DNA of 64,000 bases from Luteimonas deserti (lineage in GTDB: Bacteria; Pseudomonadota; Gammaproteobacteria; Xanthomonadales; Xanthomonadaceae). Both the position numbers and the translations under genes were made by a program. Below the pieces are notes generated by a model. It had not been told where the DNA came from and did not search any database. It saw nothing but the letters and a program-made list of their open reading frames with translations. Positions 34,231-43,823 of the stretch are shown piece by piece. The first letter of the stretch is position 1, and every line of letters begins with the position of its first letter. Where the stretch lies: positions 62,001 to 126,000 of the forward strand of contig NZ_JACCJZ010000017.1 of the NCBI RefSeq assembly GCF_013425765.1, written 5' to 3'.

Positions 34231-35898
34231 TCAGCCGGTCCGCTTGCCAGTCCGCACCGCAGCGAGCCCGTCGTCGACAGCGGCCTGCGTGCCATCTCGC
34301 AATCGGGCCACCAGGGTGTCGAGCGTTACACCAGGCGCGGCCGACAAGACGGCCCAGTTGTTGCGTCCGTGGTGCTTCACCCAGTAAAGCGCGGCATCGG
34401 CCAGTTCCACCATGTGCTCCCAGTGTAGATCGACCGCCTCGCTGGCAAGGGCCTGCTCGGCAAAGCCGACGGAGCAGGTGATCGATAGCGGCGCGTGCCC
34501 GGTGGCCCGGAAGCGATGGGCTGCCACCTCCGAGCAGATTCGCGCGCCAATGGTCTCCACTGACTCGCCCGGCATGGGCCGAAGCACGAGCAGAAATTCC
34601 TCACCGCCCCAGCGGATCGCATAGTCGCTGCTGCGCACCAGGCCGGCGAGCACCAACGCGAACTGCTGCAGCACGTCGTCACCTGCCTTGTGGCCCAGCG
34701 TATCGTTGATACGCTTGAAGTGATCGATATCCACCAGAGCGAAGAACAACGCATGCGGTAGCGCGTGCGGCGAACGGGCTTCGCGCGCATAGAACGCAAC
34801 GTCCAGCGGAAGTTGCCGGGCTGCATACCGGCGATTGCGCAGGCCGGTGAGTACGTCGGTTTGGCTCGCTTCCTCCAGCTGATGGTTGGCTTCATCCAGC
34901 TGACGGGTACGCTCGGCCACCAGGTCTTCCAGTTGCGCGTGCTGCGCGTGTGCGGCCTCCGCCAGCAGCCGCAGCGATCGACGGCCACCGACACGCTGTC
35001 CATGGATCGTTTCCATCAACATCAGCGGCAGGATGGCGAAGACGTTGAGGAAGGCCAGCAGCAGCAAGGTGTCGAGCGTGGATTCCGGCGAACGGAACGC
35101 AGACAGGCCCAGACCGGTGAGGGAGGTGACTACGAACACCGCGGCCGCGGTGGACACGGCGGTCCAGAGGCGGCCGAACCGGAACGCGGCCCACACCAGC
35201 AGCGCCAGCGGGAATGCCACCATGCCGAGCGCGTAGGCGGTGTCCTGCGAGCCCACCCAGAACAGGAACAGATAGGCTCCGGCGCACGTCAGCACCCACA
35301 CCGCGCGCTCGGCCATCGGCGCGTAGTCGGATCGGAGCGGGGCATCCTTGCCACGGTAGGTGCGTGCCACCAGCAACAACAGAGTGGGCGCCACGCAGGC
35401 GATGCCGAGCAGATCACCGAGGGCCCACTTCATGAAGGCCGCAGCGGCGCCTGCCGCCGGCACCATGCCGGCGGTGAGCAAGCCTGCAGTGCCGATGGCC
35501 GCAGCGACGGCCGACATCGCCAGTGCGCCGCCGAGGATCGCCAGCACACTGATCGAGCGATGCGGGGTCATCGTGCGGGCGACGTGCAGCACGGTCGCGC
35601 CGGCCAGGGCGCCGAGAAGGTTGCCCAGCATCGAGAACGGCACGAAACCGACCGGTACCGAAACGAACGACAGATGCGCGACCAGTACTGCAGCCGGAAT
35701 GATTGCCGCCCAGCGCGGCCCGAACCCCACCACCGCCGCAAACCCCACACCGGCGGCCGGCCAGAACAACGTGACCGATGACGGACCGACGACGAAGGCG
35801 GTCGCATACCAGATGCCGAGCACGTACAGCGCCGTCAGCAGCGTCGCTTTCAGCGCCACCGTAAGCGGTCGGGTGACTGGAGTGTCGCTTGTATTCAT
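34231..35898 (-). CDS. MASE1-GGDEF diguanylate cyclase
   Basis: The 555-residue membrane protein has an N-terminal MASE1 sensor region with eight or so membrane segments (20-300), a short coiled coil (310-345), and a GGDEF domain (350-510). The active-site motif GGEEF (431-435) is intact, as is the metal-binding DIDHFKRINDTLGH, so it should make cyclic di-GMP. An RxxD inhibitory site (four residues ahead of GGEEF) is not present. The last 40 residues are a tail outside the domain. The signal sensed by MASE1 is unknown. It is convergent with rtcB (15 bp apart). Confidence 0.92.
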   Translation of the reverse strand: MNTSDTPVTRPLTVALKATLLTALYVLGIWYATAFVVGPSSVTLFWPAAGVGFAAVVGFGPRWAAIIPAAVLVAHLSFVSVPVGFVPFSMLGNLLGALAGATVLHVARTMTPHRSISVLAILGGALAMSAVAAAIGTAGLLTAGMVPAAGAAAAFMKWALGDLLGIACVAPTLLLLVARTYRGKDAPLRSDYAPMAERAVWVLTCAGAYLFLFWVGSQDTAYALGMVAFPLALLVWAAFRFGRLWTAVSTAAAVFVVTSLTGLGLSAFRSPESTLDTLLLLAFLNVFAILPLMLMETIHGQRVGGRRSLRLLAEAAHAQHAQLEDLVAERTRQLDEANHQLEEASQTDVLTGLRNRRYAARQLPLDVAFYAREARSPHALPHALFFALVDIDHFKRINDTLGHKAGDDVLQQFALVLAGLVRSSDYAIRWGGEEFLLVLRPMPGESVETIGARICSEVAAHRFRATGHAPLSITCSVGFAEQALASEAVDLHWEHMVELADAALYWVKHHGRNNWAVLSAAPGVTLDTLVARLRDGTQAAVDDGLAAVRTGKRTG

Positions 35899-36345
35899 GG
35901 TGTCGGGTTTAGACCGATGGGTGTCACGGCGCGTCCTGGCGCACGGCGTCAGACGTGGGGGGATGCAAGATCCGGGCCGCAGCAGGGGCGCACGGAGTGG
36001 GAAGGGCGGCGCAGACTCCGGTTGGTCGACGCGTCAGCCGCTGCCGGTCCATCGTCCTGATTGGCAGCAGCGCCTGCCTGAAGCCGCGCGGCAGTAAGGT
36101 GCGCGGCGTCGAGCCGGATGTTCGGGCCGAGTGTCTGCTGTGAGCCCGTCCCATGCCATCGCGCCGAGTGGAGGCCAAACGCGGACCGCTCAGTGCCGCA
36201 TTCCCGCTGCGCCTGCCGTATGTTTTGGCGAGCGGATTCTCGGGGCAGCGCCGCTCGCGTGCATGGTCCGCAGCCGTGGTCTGCCGTCACCGCATCGCGC
36301 GTGCCGGGCTGATACGGTGCCGGGCCCCCGATCCTTCCCGTTGCG
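35899..36345. other. Divergent intergenic region, diguanylate cyclase / RND operon
   Basis: About 450 bp with no convincing gene. It must hold promoters for both neighbours; TGATACG (36310-36316) before the RND adaptor is a weak -10 candidate. No regulator gene of the TetR or MarR type is found here, although one is common next to RND pumps. Confidence 0.4.
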
Positions 36346-37533
36346 ATGCGCATACTCGTTCGTCTGCTGACACTCTCCGCAGTGCTGGTTCTTGTCGCGT
36401 GCCGCGGCAGCGACACGCCCGAGGCCACCGCGAGCCTGACTGTGGCCCTGGCCACGCCGCAGCAGCGCGAGGTGATCCGCGAGGTCGTTGCGTCGGGCGC
36501 CGTGGCCGCGTGGGAGGACGTGTCGGTGGGGGTCGAGCTCTCCGGCCTGCGCGTGGCCGACGTCGAGGTGGAAGTGGGCAGCGTGGTGGCCGCGGGCGAC
36601 GTGCTGCTGCGGATCGACGACCGCACGCTGGCCTCGCAGCTCGCGCAGTCGGATGCCGCCGTCGTCGAAGCGCAGACCAATCTCGCGACCGCGCGGCGCC
36701 GTGCCGCGCGCGTGCGCGAACTCGCGAACGAACGGCTGGTCGCCCTGCAGGACGCCGAGCAGGCCGAGGCCGAACGCGACAATGCCCAGGCACGCCTCAA
36801 CACGGCGATGGCCAGCCGCGACGCCGCGCGCGTGCAGCGCGAATTCACCGTGGTGCGCGCGCCAGTGGCCGGCGTGGTTTCCGCGCGCAGCGTGCAGCCG
36901 GGACAGGTGGTGGGCGCGGGCGGGGAACTGCTGCGGTTGATCCGCGACGGCCGCCTGGAATGGCGCGCGGAACTGGCCGAGGCGGATCTGCTGCGCGTGG
37001 ACGTCGGTACGCAGGTCCGTGTGGACACGCCGGTCGGCCCGGTTGCGGGCACGGTGCGCACGATTTCGCCGGGTCTCGATGCACAGCGCCGCACCGGCAC
37101 CGTCTATGTGGACCTCCCCGAGCCAGGCCCGCTGCGCGCAGGCATGTTCGCCCAGGGCCGGCTCGCCCTCGGCCGCGCCCAGGCTCTCCTCGTGCCCAAC
37201 GACGCAGTGGTGCGCCGCGACGGCCGCGCCTACGTGTTCACCGTGCAGGCCGACAATCGCGTGCGCGAACAGGGCGTCGCCGTGGGTGCCACGCATGGCG
37301 GGATGATCGAGGTGACCGGGGGCCTCACGGTGGACGATCGTGTGGTGGCGCGCGGCGCCGGTTTTCTCGGTGATGGCGATCTCGTCCGGGTGGTCGACGG
37401 CGATGATGCGGCGGACGCCGCCGATGCAGCGCCCGACGCCGCGCGAGGCGCCGCGTCGGGCACCGCGCCCGCGGGAGCGGGGACCACGCGTCCCGCCACG
37501 CGAGATGCCGCCAGCGGAACCCTCGTCGAATGA
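36346..37533 (+). CDS. RND efflux periplasmic adaptor, lipoprotein
   Basis: The 395-residue membrane fusion protein has a lipobox LVAC (Cys19). A barrel-sandwich/lipoyl half (VSVGVELSGLRVADVEVEVGSVV) precedes a helical hairpin (about 100-165), the second lipoyl half (VRAPVAGVVSARSVQPGQVV), a beta-barrel, and a membrane-proximal domain. The final 50 residues are a low-complexity Ala/Asp/Thr tail not typical of the family. It bridges the inner-membrane pump to an outer-membrane channel; no TolC-type gene is adjacent. Its stop overlaps the permease start by 4 bases. Confidence 0.93.
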   Translation: MRILVRLLTLSAVLVLVACRGSDTPEATASLTVALATPQQREVIREVVASGAVAAWEDVSVGVELSGLRVADVEVEVGSVVAAGDVLLRIDDRTLASQLAQSDAAVVEAQTNLATARRRAARVRELANERLVALQDAEQAEAERDNAQARLNTAMASRDAARVQREFTVVRAPVAGVVSARSVQPGQVVGAGGELLRLIRDGRLEWRAELAEADLLRVDVGTQVRVDTPVGPVAGTVRTISPGLDAQRRTGTVYVDLPEPGPLRAGMFAQGRLALGRAQALLVPNDAVVRRDGRAYVFTVQADNRVREQGVAVGATHGGMIEVTGGLTVDDRVVARGAGFLGDGDLVRVVDGDDAADAADAAPDAARGAASGTAPAGAGTTRPATRDAASGTLVE

Positions 37534-40500
37534 ATTTTTCCGCCTGGTCGATCCACCGGCCGCTGCCGGCCATCCTGGTCTTCATCCTGCTCACCGCGGC
37601 CGGCCTCGTCGCCTTCAACCGGCTCGCGGTCTCGCAGTTCCCGGATCTCACCGTGCCGGTGGTCAACGTCACCGTGGTGCTGCCCGGCGCCAGCCCCAGC
37701 ACGCTGGAGACCCAGGTCACCCGGCGCATCGAGGATGCGACGGCCAGCATCCCGGGCCTGCGCAACATGGCCTCGATCGTCAACGAGGGCGTCTCCACCA
37801 CCATCCTCAATTTCGAGATCGAGAAGGACGGCACCCTCGCCAAGGACGAGGTGCGCGACGCGATCGACCGCGTGCGCATCGACCTGCCGGCGGATGTCGA
37901 GCCACCGATCGTCTCGCTGGTCAACGTCACCGGTGGCGACATGCTCACCTATGCCGTCACTGCCGACGGCTGGAGCGACGAGGAACTCAGCTGGTACATC
38001 GACGACGCCGTGTCCAAACGCCTGTTCGCGCTGTCGGGCGTGGGCTCGGTCCGGCGTATCGGCGGCGTGGACCGCGAGATCCGTGTTGCCCTGCGCCCCG
38101 AGGCGGTGCAGGGCTTCGGCGTGAGCCCGGCGCTGATCAGCCAGCAGCTGGCGCGCATCCAGCAGGAACAGCCCGGCGGGCGCACCACCGTGGGCGGCAG
38201 CGAGCAGGCCGTGCGCACGCTAGGCACGGTGGAGACTGCGGCGGATCTCGCCGACTACCCGATCTTCATGCCCGACGGCCGCAGCGTGCGCCTGTCCACG
38301 CTGGCCACGGTGAGCGACGGCAACGCCACGCTGAGCCAGCGCACCACGCTCGACGGCCGTCCGGTGATCGGTTTTGCCGTGCAGCGCACCACCGGCTCGA
38401 GCGAGGTGGACGTGGGCAATACCGTGCGCGCCACGGTGGCGGAGCTGCAGCAGCAGCAACCGCGCGTGCGCATGGTCGAGGTGGCCTCCAGCACCGAAGT
38501 GGCGGAGAACTCCTACCGCTCCTCGATGCACATGCTCTACGAGGGCGCCGCGCTCGCGGTGGCGGTGGTGTTCTTCTTCCTGCGCGACGTGCGCGCCACG
38601 CTGATCTCGGCGATCGCGCTGCCGCTGTCGATCATTCCCACCTTCGCGGTGATGTACTGGCTGGGCTTCAGCCTCAACATGATCACCCTGCTGGCGCTGG
38701 CCGTGGTGGTGGGCATCCTGGTGGACGACGCCATCGTCGAGGTCGAGAACATCGACCGGCATCTGCGCATGGGCAAGAGCCCCAAACAGGCGGCGCTGGA
38801 AGCGGCCGACGAGATCGGCCTGGCGGTCATCGCCACCTCCTGCACGCTGGCCGCGGTGTTCATCCCAGTCGCGTTCATGCCGGGCATTCCGGGCAAATTC
38901 TTCCGCGAGTTCGGCTGGACCGCCGCGGCCGCGGTGATGTTCTCGCTGCTGGTGGCGCGCCTGATCACGCCGATGATGTCGGCCTATCTGCTCAAACCGC
39001 TGCCCGAGCACTCGGGCGACTCGAAGCTCATGCAGTGGTACCTGCGCCTGGTGGACCGCGCGCTGCGCTACCGCAACCGCACGCTGGCGATCGCGCTGGG
39101 CATCTTCATCGGGTCGCTGGCGCTGCTGCCGCTGCTGCAGGTGACCTTCATTCCGCCGGCGGATGGCATCCAGAGCAACGTGCTGATCGAACTGCCCCCC
39201 GGCACCGCGCTCGACACCACCGTGGACGTGGCCGAAACCGCGCGCCAGCGCATCGCCGACATTCCGGAGATCACCCACGTCTTCGTCACCGCCGGCAGCA
39301 ATTCCGGCGCCAACGGTCCGGCAGGGGATCTCACCAGCGCCGAGCTGCGCAAGGCCACGCTGACCATCCGCTGGACCGACGACCGCAAGCTCAACCAGTA
39401 CCAGCTGGAATCCCAGGTCCGCGAGCGCCTGGCGGACCTGCCCGGCGTGCGCCTGAGTTTCCAGGGCGGCGAACCCGGTCGCGCGCTGCAGCTGGTGCTG
39501 GCGGGCGACGACCCGGTGCATCTGGCCGCCGCCGCGCGCGATGTGGAGCGCGAGATCCGCCAGTTGCCGGGCCTCGGCACTGTAGGCTCGTCTGCCGCAC
39601 TGGTGCGGCCGGAAATCATCGTGCGACCCGATCCCGCGCGCGCCGCGGATCTGGGCGTCTCCACTGCCGACATCGCCGCCACCACCCGCGTGGCCACCCG
39701 CGGCGACTACGAACAGTTCCTCGCCAAGCTCAACCTGCCCGAGCGCCAGATTCCCATCCGCGTGCAGCTCGACGAGCGCGCGCTGTCGGACCCCACGCTG
39801 CTCGGCCAGCTGCGCGTCCCGACCGCCAGCGGTGGCAGCGTGCCGCTGTCTTCGGTGGCGGACATCACCACCGCCAGCGGCCCCTCGCAGATCGACCGCT
39901 TCGACCGCCGCCGCAACGTCACCATCACCGTCGATCTCAACGGCATGGCCATGGGCGAGGTGGAAAAACAGATCGACCGCCTGCCCGCCATCACCAGCCT
40001 GCCCCCCGGCGTGGAGCGCCAGGCCGCCGGCGACAGCGAGATCTTCGCCGAGATGTTCGGTGGCTTCGCGATGGCCATGGTGGCCGGGATCTTCTGCGTC
40101 TATGGCGTGCTGCTGCTGCTCTTCAACCACGCCAGCCAGCCCATCACCATCCTCGTCGCGGTGCCGCTCGCCGCCTGCGGTGCCTTCGGCGCGCTTCTGA
40201 TCACCGGCCTCGACATCTCGCTGCCGGTGCTGATCGGCCTGATCCTGCTGATCGGCATCGCCGTGAAGAATTCCATCCTGCTGGTGGATTACGCGGTGAT
40301 GGCCGAAGGGCAGGGCATGGCCCGCCACGAAGCCTTGATGGACGCCTGCCACAAGCGCGCCCGCCCGGTGATCATGACCACCCTTGCCATGGGCGCCGGC
40401 ATGATGCCGATCGCGCTCGGCTTCACCGCCGATTCGAGCTTCCGCATGCCGCTGGCCGTCGCGGTGATCGGCGGCCTGATCACCTCCACGGTGCTCAGCC

Positions 40501-40601
40501 TGATCGTGGTGCCGGCGGCGTTCACGCTGGTGGATGACGCGGAGACCTGGGTGGTGTCGAAGTTTCGGCGATGGGACGGTGCGGCCCCGCTGGCGCGCTG
40601 A
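37530..40601 (+). CDS. RND efflux transporter permease (HAE1 family)
   Basis: The 1023-residue inner-membrane pump has the 12-helix RND plan with two large periplasmic loops. The proton-relay aspartates are Asp399 and Asp400 in GILVDDAIVEVENI. The N-terminal FSAWSIHRPLPAILVF and the second-half GIAVKNSILLVDYA repeat are typical of multidrug (AcrB/MdtB/VexF-like) exporters rather than CusA metal pumps, which have extra Met/Glu residues. It is driven by proton motive force. The ATGA overlap with the adaptor shows coupling. The substrate is not predictable. Confidence 0.94.
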   Translation: MNFSAWSIHRPLPAILVFILLTAAGLVAFNRLAVSQFPDLTVPVVNVTVVLPGASPSTLETQVTRRIEDATASIPGLRNMASIVNEGVSTTILNFEIEKDGTLAKDEVRDAIDRVRIDLPADVEPPIVSLVNVTGGDMLTYAVTADGWSDEELSWYIDDAVSKRLFALSGVGSVRRIGGVDREIRVALRPEAVQGFGVSPALISQQLARIQQEQPGGRTTVGGSEQAVRTLGTVETAADLADYPIFMPDGRSVRLSTLATVSDGNATLSQRTTLDGRPVIGFAVQRTTGSSEVDVGNTVRATVAELQQQQPRVRMVEVASSTEVAENSYRSSMHMLYEGAALAVAVVFFFLRDVRATLISAIALPLSIIPTFAVMYWLGFSLNMITLLALAVVVGILVDDAIVEVENIDRHLRMGKSPKQAALEAADEIGLAVIATSCTLAAVFIPVAFMPGIPGKFFREFGWTAAAAVMFSLLVARLITPMMSAYLLKPLPEHSGDSKLMQWYLRLVDRALRYRNRTLAIALGIFIGSLALLPLLQVTFIPPADGIQSNVLIELPPGTALDTTVDVAETARQRIADIPEITHVFVTAGSNSGANGPAGDLTSAELRKATLTIRWTDDRKLNQYQLESQVRERLADLPGVRLSFQGGEPGRALQLVLAGDDPVHLAAAARDVEREIRQLPGLGTVGSSAALVRPEIIVRPDPARAADLGVSTADIAATTRVATRGDYEQFLAKLNLPERQIPIRVQLDERALSDPTLLGQLRVPTASGGSVPLSSVADITTASGPSQIDRFDRRRNVTITVDLNGMAMGEVEKQIDRLPAITSLPPGVERQAAGDSEIFAEMFGGFAMAMVAGIFCVYGVLLLLFNHASQPITILVAVPLAACGAFGALLITGLDISLPVLIGLILLIGIAVKNSILLVDYAVMAEGQGMARHEALMDACHKRARPVIMTTLAMGAGMMPIALGFTADSSFRMPLAVAVIGGLITSTVLSLIVVPAAFTLVDDAETWVVSKFRRWDGAAPLAR

Positions 40602-40804
40602 GCCGTGGATGCATGAGGCGGGGACGGGGCGCGGTGTCCACGCCCGGACCGGCCTCGGACCCGCGCCGGCGATGGCCGTCGACGGCTTCGATGCTTTCCG
40701 GAGTGCCCGCTACATCATCGGCTTCCCAACCCCGCAAGCTGGAGAGTCGCGTGTCTGAGGGTGCGCAGGGCCTGCTGCAGAGCAGCTCACCGCACGAGTC
40801 CCCC

Positions 40805-41499
40805 ATGGCCGCGCGCACCCGCTTCCGTCTCCTGCGTCGCGCCACTCTCCTGACAGGATTCCTACTCGTGACCGCATGTTTGCTGTCTGCCGTGCTCACC
40901 CGCAGCCCGCCGCCGGCGCATGCCGGCTCCCCGCAGTTCGCCGACGGGGTATTCCGCAGCCCCGTTCCGCAGCCACCGGAGGGGTCGGCAAGATGCTCGG
41001 CATCGCCTGGAACATGCTCCCGCACAAGCCGGCGCACACCGTGCCGACGGGCCTGATTCCGGTGGTGCCGCTCACCCGCGCCGAACTCGACGCCGCCCCG
41101 GATCGCAGCCTCTACCGGCTCGGTCATTGCACGGTGCTGATGAAGCTGCGCGGCGGTTTCTGGATCACCGACCCGGTGTTCGCCGAGCGCGCCTCACCGG
41201 TCCAATGGGCAGGGCCGAAGCGCTTCCACGCGCCGCCCATCGCCCTGGCCGATCTGCCGCCGTTGCGCGGGGTGATCCTCTCCCACGATCACTACGACCA
41301 GCTGGATCTGGCCACCATCGATCAGCGGCCGTACGTGCATATGCAGCCGGGGGAGACGCTGCAGGCAGCGCAGGATCTGGGCGCGAAGTGGCTGCTGCCG
41401 ATCCACAACGGTACCTTCGACCTCGCCATGCATCCCTGGACCGAACCGATGGAGCGCGTGACCGCGCTGAACGAAGCGCGCGGCAGGCTGCGGAGCTGA
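40805..41499 (+). pseudogene. MBL-fold metallohydrolase pseudogene (NAPE-PLD-like)
   Basis: The remnant starts at ATG 40805 with an intact signal-anchor (LLTGFLLVTACLLSAVL) and FADGVFRSPVP. It then must change frame near 40980 to continue as GVGKMLGIAWNML, TVPTGLIPVVPLTR and the family block YRLGHCTVLMKLRGGFWITDPVF up to HDHYDQLD (metal-binding HxHxD). Directly after LDLATI the sequence jumps to PYVHMQPGETLQAAQDLGAKWLLPIHNGTFDLAMHPW, which in full-length relatives lies more than 100 residues further on. So there is one frameshift and one internal deletion that removes the remaining metal ligands. Two independent lesions make it almost certainly non-functional. Confidence 0.82.
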
Positions 41500-41672
41500 T
41501 CTTACTGCGACGGGCTGTGCGGCACCCCAGCGCAGGGTGCGGGCGCGGACCTTCGTTGGTGCCGGCGTGGCGCGTTTCCGGGGCATTACGCTCGGGGGAA
41601 TGATCGCTCGCCTTGACTCGCGTCGCATACACTCGCGCATCACCACCATCCGCCGATCACCGGGAGTGTGGA

Positions 41673-43001
41673 ATGGCTAAACGCTTCGCGAGTGGGACCC
41701 TGGGCAAGCTGGCGATCAGCCTGCGGTCGAGTTTCTGGTTTCTGCCCTTGCTGATCGTGCTGGGGTCTGCAGGCCTGGCGACAGGCCTGGTCGCGATCGA
41801 CCATCAGGTGGGCGGCCTGGAAGAACACTGGCCGAAGCTGTTCGCGATGGACGCCACCGGCGCGCGTGACCTGATGTCGACGATCGCCGCCTCGATGATG
41901 ACGGTGGCCGGCGTGGTGTTCTCGATCACCATCGTCGCACTGGCGCAGGCCTCCACGCAGTACACCTCGCGCGTGCTGCGCAACTTCATGCGCGACCGCC
42001 GCAACCAGGTGGTGCTGGGCGTGTTCCTCGGCGTGTTCGCCTATTGCATCGGAGTGATGCGCTCCATTCCAGGCCATGGCGACGTGCCCTTCGTGCCGCA
42101 TCTGGCCTTGTTCGGCGGGCTGGTGCTGGTGCTGGTGGCGGTGACGTTCCTCGCGGTCTTCATCCATCACGTGGCGGCGCAGATCCAGTCGGGCGCCATC
42201 GCCAGGGGCATTGCAGACGACACGCTGGAGACCATCGAGGCCCTGTTCCCCGATCCGCTCGAAAGCGACGACGTGCCGCCGGATCACCATCTGCCGCAGG
42301 GCCTGCGCTGGCACGCAGTGCGTGCGCCGCAACTGGGCTACATCGAGCGGGTGGATCCGCAGGCGCTGCTGGACTTCGCACGCGAACACCAGGTCTTGGT
42401 GCGCATGGAGCGCAATGTCGGCGACTTCGCCAGCCCGGACCGCACGATCGCCAGCATCGGGGCCGCGCACGTACCGGAGGCCGACGCCATGGACGACCTG
42501 TCGCGCCTGTTCGCCATCGATTCCTATCGCAGCATCGAGCAGGACATCGCCTTCGGTCTGCGGCAGCTGGTGGACGTGGCGCTGAAAGCGCTCTCGCCGG
42601 GCATCAATGACACCACCACCGCGATCACCAGCCTCGATTACCTGTCGGTGATCCTGGAACGCCTGGCCGGCCGGCGCATCGCGCCGCGTCCGCTGTGCGA
42701 TGGCGACATGCTGCGGGTGATCCCGATGGGCACGGATTTCGAACGTCTGCTGGCGCTGGGCATGGACCAGATTCTGGAGAACGCGCACGGCAACACCGTG
42801 GTGCTGCTGCGGCTGCTGCAGGCCATCGAGCAGATCCGCGCGGGCGCACGCTCGCCCGCGCGGCAGCGGATGCTCGATGCCAAGCGCGAGGTGATTGCTG
42901 AAGTCGCGCGACGTACCGCCTCGAGCAGCGAATCGCGCCGCAGGATCGAGCAGCAGCTCGCCGGGGCGAATGCGCCAGGGGATGATGCCAGTGGCGCCTG
43001 A
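41673..43001 (+). CDS. DUF2254 membrane protein
   Basis: The 442-residue protein has four membrane segments in the first 190 residues (SFWFLPLLIVLGSAGLATGL; SMMTVAGVVFSITIVALA; VVLGVFLGVFAYCIGV; LALFGGLVLVLVAVTFLAVF). A soluble C-terminal domain follows with the family signatures YIERVDPQALLDFA and ALSPGINDTTTAITSLDYL. DUF2254 is widespread and uncharacterised. ATG 41673 (MAKRFASG) follows GGGAGTGTG and begins before the first membrane segment. The frame is complete, although both neighbours are decayed. Confidence 0.85.
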   Translation: MAKRFASGTLGKLAISLRSSFWFLPLLIVLGSAGLATGLVAIDHQVGGLEEHWPKLFAMDATGARDLMSTIAASMMTVAGVVFSITIVALAQASTQYTSRVLRNFMRDRRNQVVLGVFLGVFAYCIGVMRSIPGHGDVPFVPHLALFGGLVLVLVAVTFLAVFIHHVAAQIQSGAIARGIADDTLETIEALFPDPLESDDVPPDHHLPQGLRWHAVRAPQLGYIERVDPQALLDFAREHQVLVRMERNVGDFASPDRTIASIGAAHVPEADAMDDLSRLFAIDSYRSIEQDIAFGLRQLVDVALKALSPGINDTTTAITSLDYLSVILERLAGRRIAPRPLCDGDMLRVIPMGTDFERLLALGMDQILENAHGNTVVLLRLLQAIEQIRAGARSPARQRMLDAKREVIAEVARRTASSSESRRRIEQQLAGANAPGDDASGA

Positions 43002-43057
43002 GCCCGGCAGGACGCGCGTTGGATACGGCAGATGCCGCCGGGATTGGCGGCGCGCGC

Positions 43058-43340
43058 TTATTTGCCGCGCAGATGCACCGCCCAGTAGGTAAGTCCCAGC
43101 GCCGCCGCCGATGATGTTGCCCAGCGTGGCCCACAGCAGGTTCACGCCGGCCGCGCCCCAGGACAATCCGGCGGGCAGGTCCGCGCCGGTCATCATCTGC
43201 GCCAGCAGGCCCAGCGGCAGCAGCGACATGTCGGCGATCGAATGCTCAAGCCCGAGCGCCACGAGATGCGGCGGTCGGCGGCATGATCACCGACACCTTG
43301 TGGACCGCGCATGCGGTGCCCGCGGCCATCCACCGCCGGG
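43058..43340 (-). pseudogene. Formate/nitrite transporter (FNT) C-terminal remnant
   Basis: On the minus strand this stretch reads the FNT C-terminus: LGLEHSIADMSLLPLGLLAQ, LSWGAAGVNLLWATLGNIIGGG, then after a frameshift near 43100 a YWAVHLRGK end with stop at 43058-43060. It is clearly homologous to the C-terminal third of the intact FNT gene at 48163-48972. Frame breaks near 43100 and 43270, and the N-terminal two thirds are missing; homology ends abruptly at about 43340, where SDR-like sequence begins. Confidence 0.85.
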
Positions 43341-43342
43341 CG

Positions 43343-43823
43343 CACCAGCTCGTCCACCACGCCCGCCATGGTGACACCACGATCGCTCAGTTCGACCGGC
43401 GCGTGAACGTGCACTTCAAGGGCGTGTTCTTCCTGGCTCAGGCGCTGCTGCCGGTGATCCGCGACGGCGGATGCATCATGAACATCTCCACCTGCCCTCA
43501 CGCGCTTCGCCTCTCCGGGGTATGCCGCGTAGGCAACGGTCAGAACCGGGGTGGAGAGGCTGGGCCTGTACATGGCCGGGGAACCGGGCCCGCGCGGCAT
43601 CGCGGTCGATACCGTCGCGCCAGGCGCGATTGAACCGACTTCGGCGGCAGCGTCGTCCGCGACAACGCGCCGATCAACGCCCAGCTCGCCGGCATCCCCG
43701 CACTCGGGCGGTGGGCGTGGGCGTGGCGGACGACATCGGCTCGATGATCGCCTCGCTGCCGGCAAGCCGAACCGCTGGGTGAATGCGCAGCGGATCGAGG
43801 TGTCGGGCGGACAGGCGGTCTGA
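43343..43823 (+). pseudogene. Short-chain dehydrogenase (SDR) remnant
   Basis: Homologous to the C-terminal two thirds of the intact SDR at 47395-48150. Recognisable pieces are QFDRRVNVHFKGVFFLAQALLPVIRDGG, the region of the YAAYAAAK active site (destroyed by indels around 43510-43560), DTVAPGAIEPT, and WVNAQRIEVSGGQAV with TGA at 43821-43823. Several frameshifts separate the pieces and the NAD-binding N-terminus is absent. The gene order (FNT remnant left, SDR remnant right) is the reverse of the intact pair. Confidence 0.85.

Noticed and set aside
43343-43823. Intact SDR gene
   Set aside because: At least three frame changes and loss of the NAD-binding N-terminus and active-site region; annotated as a pseudogene.
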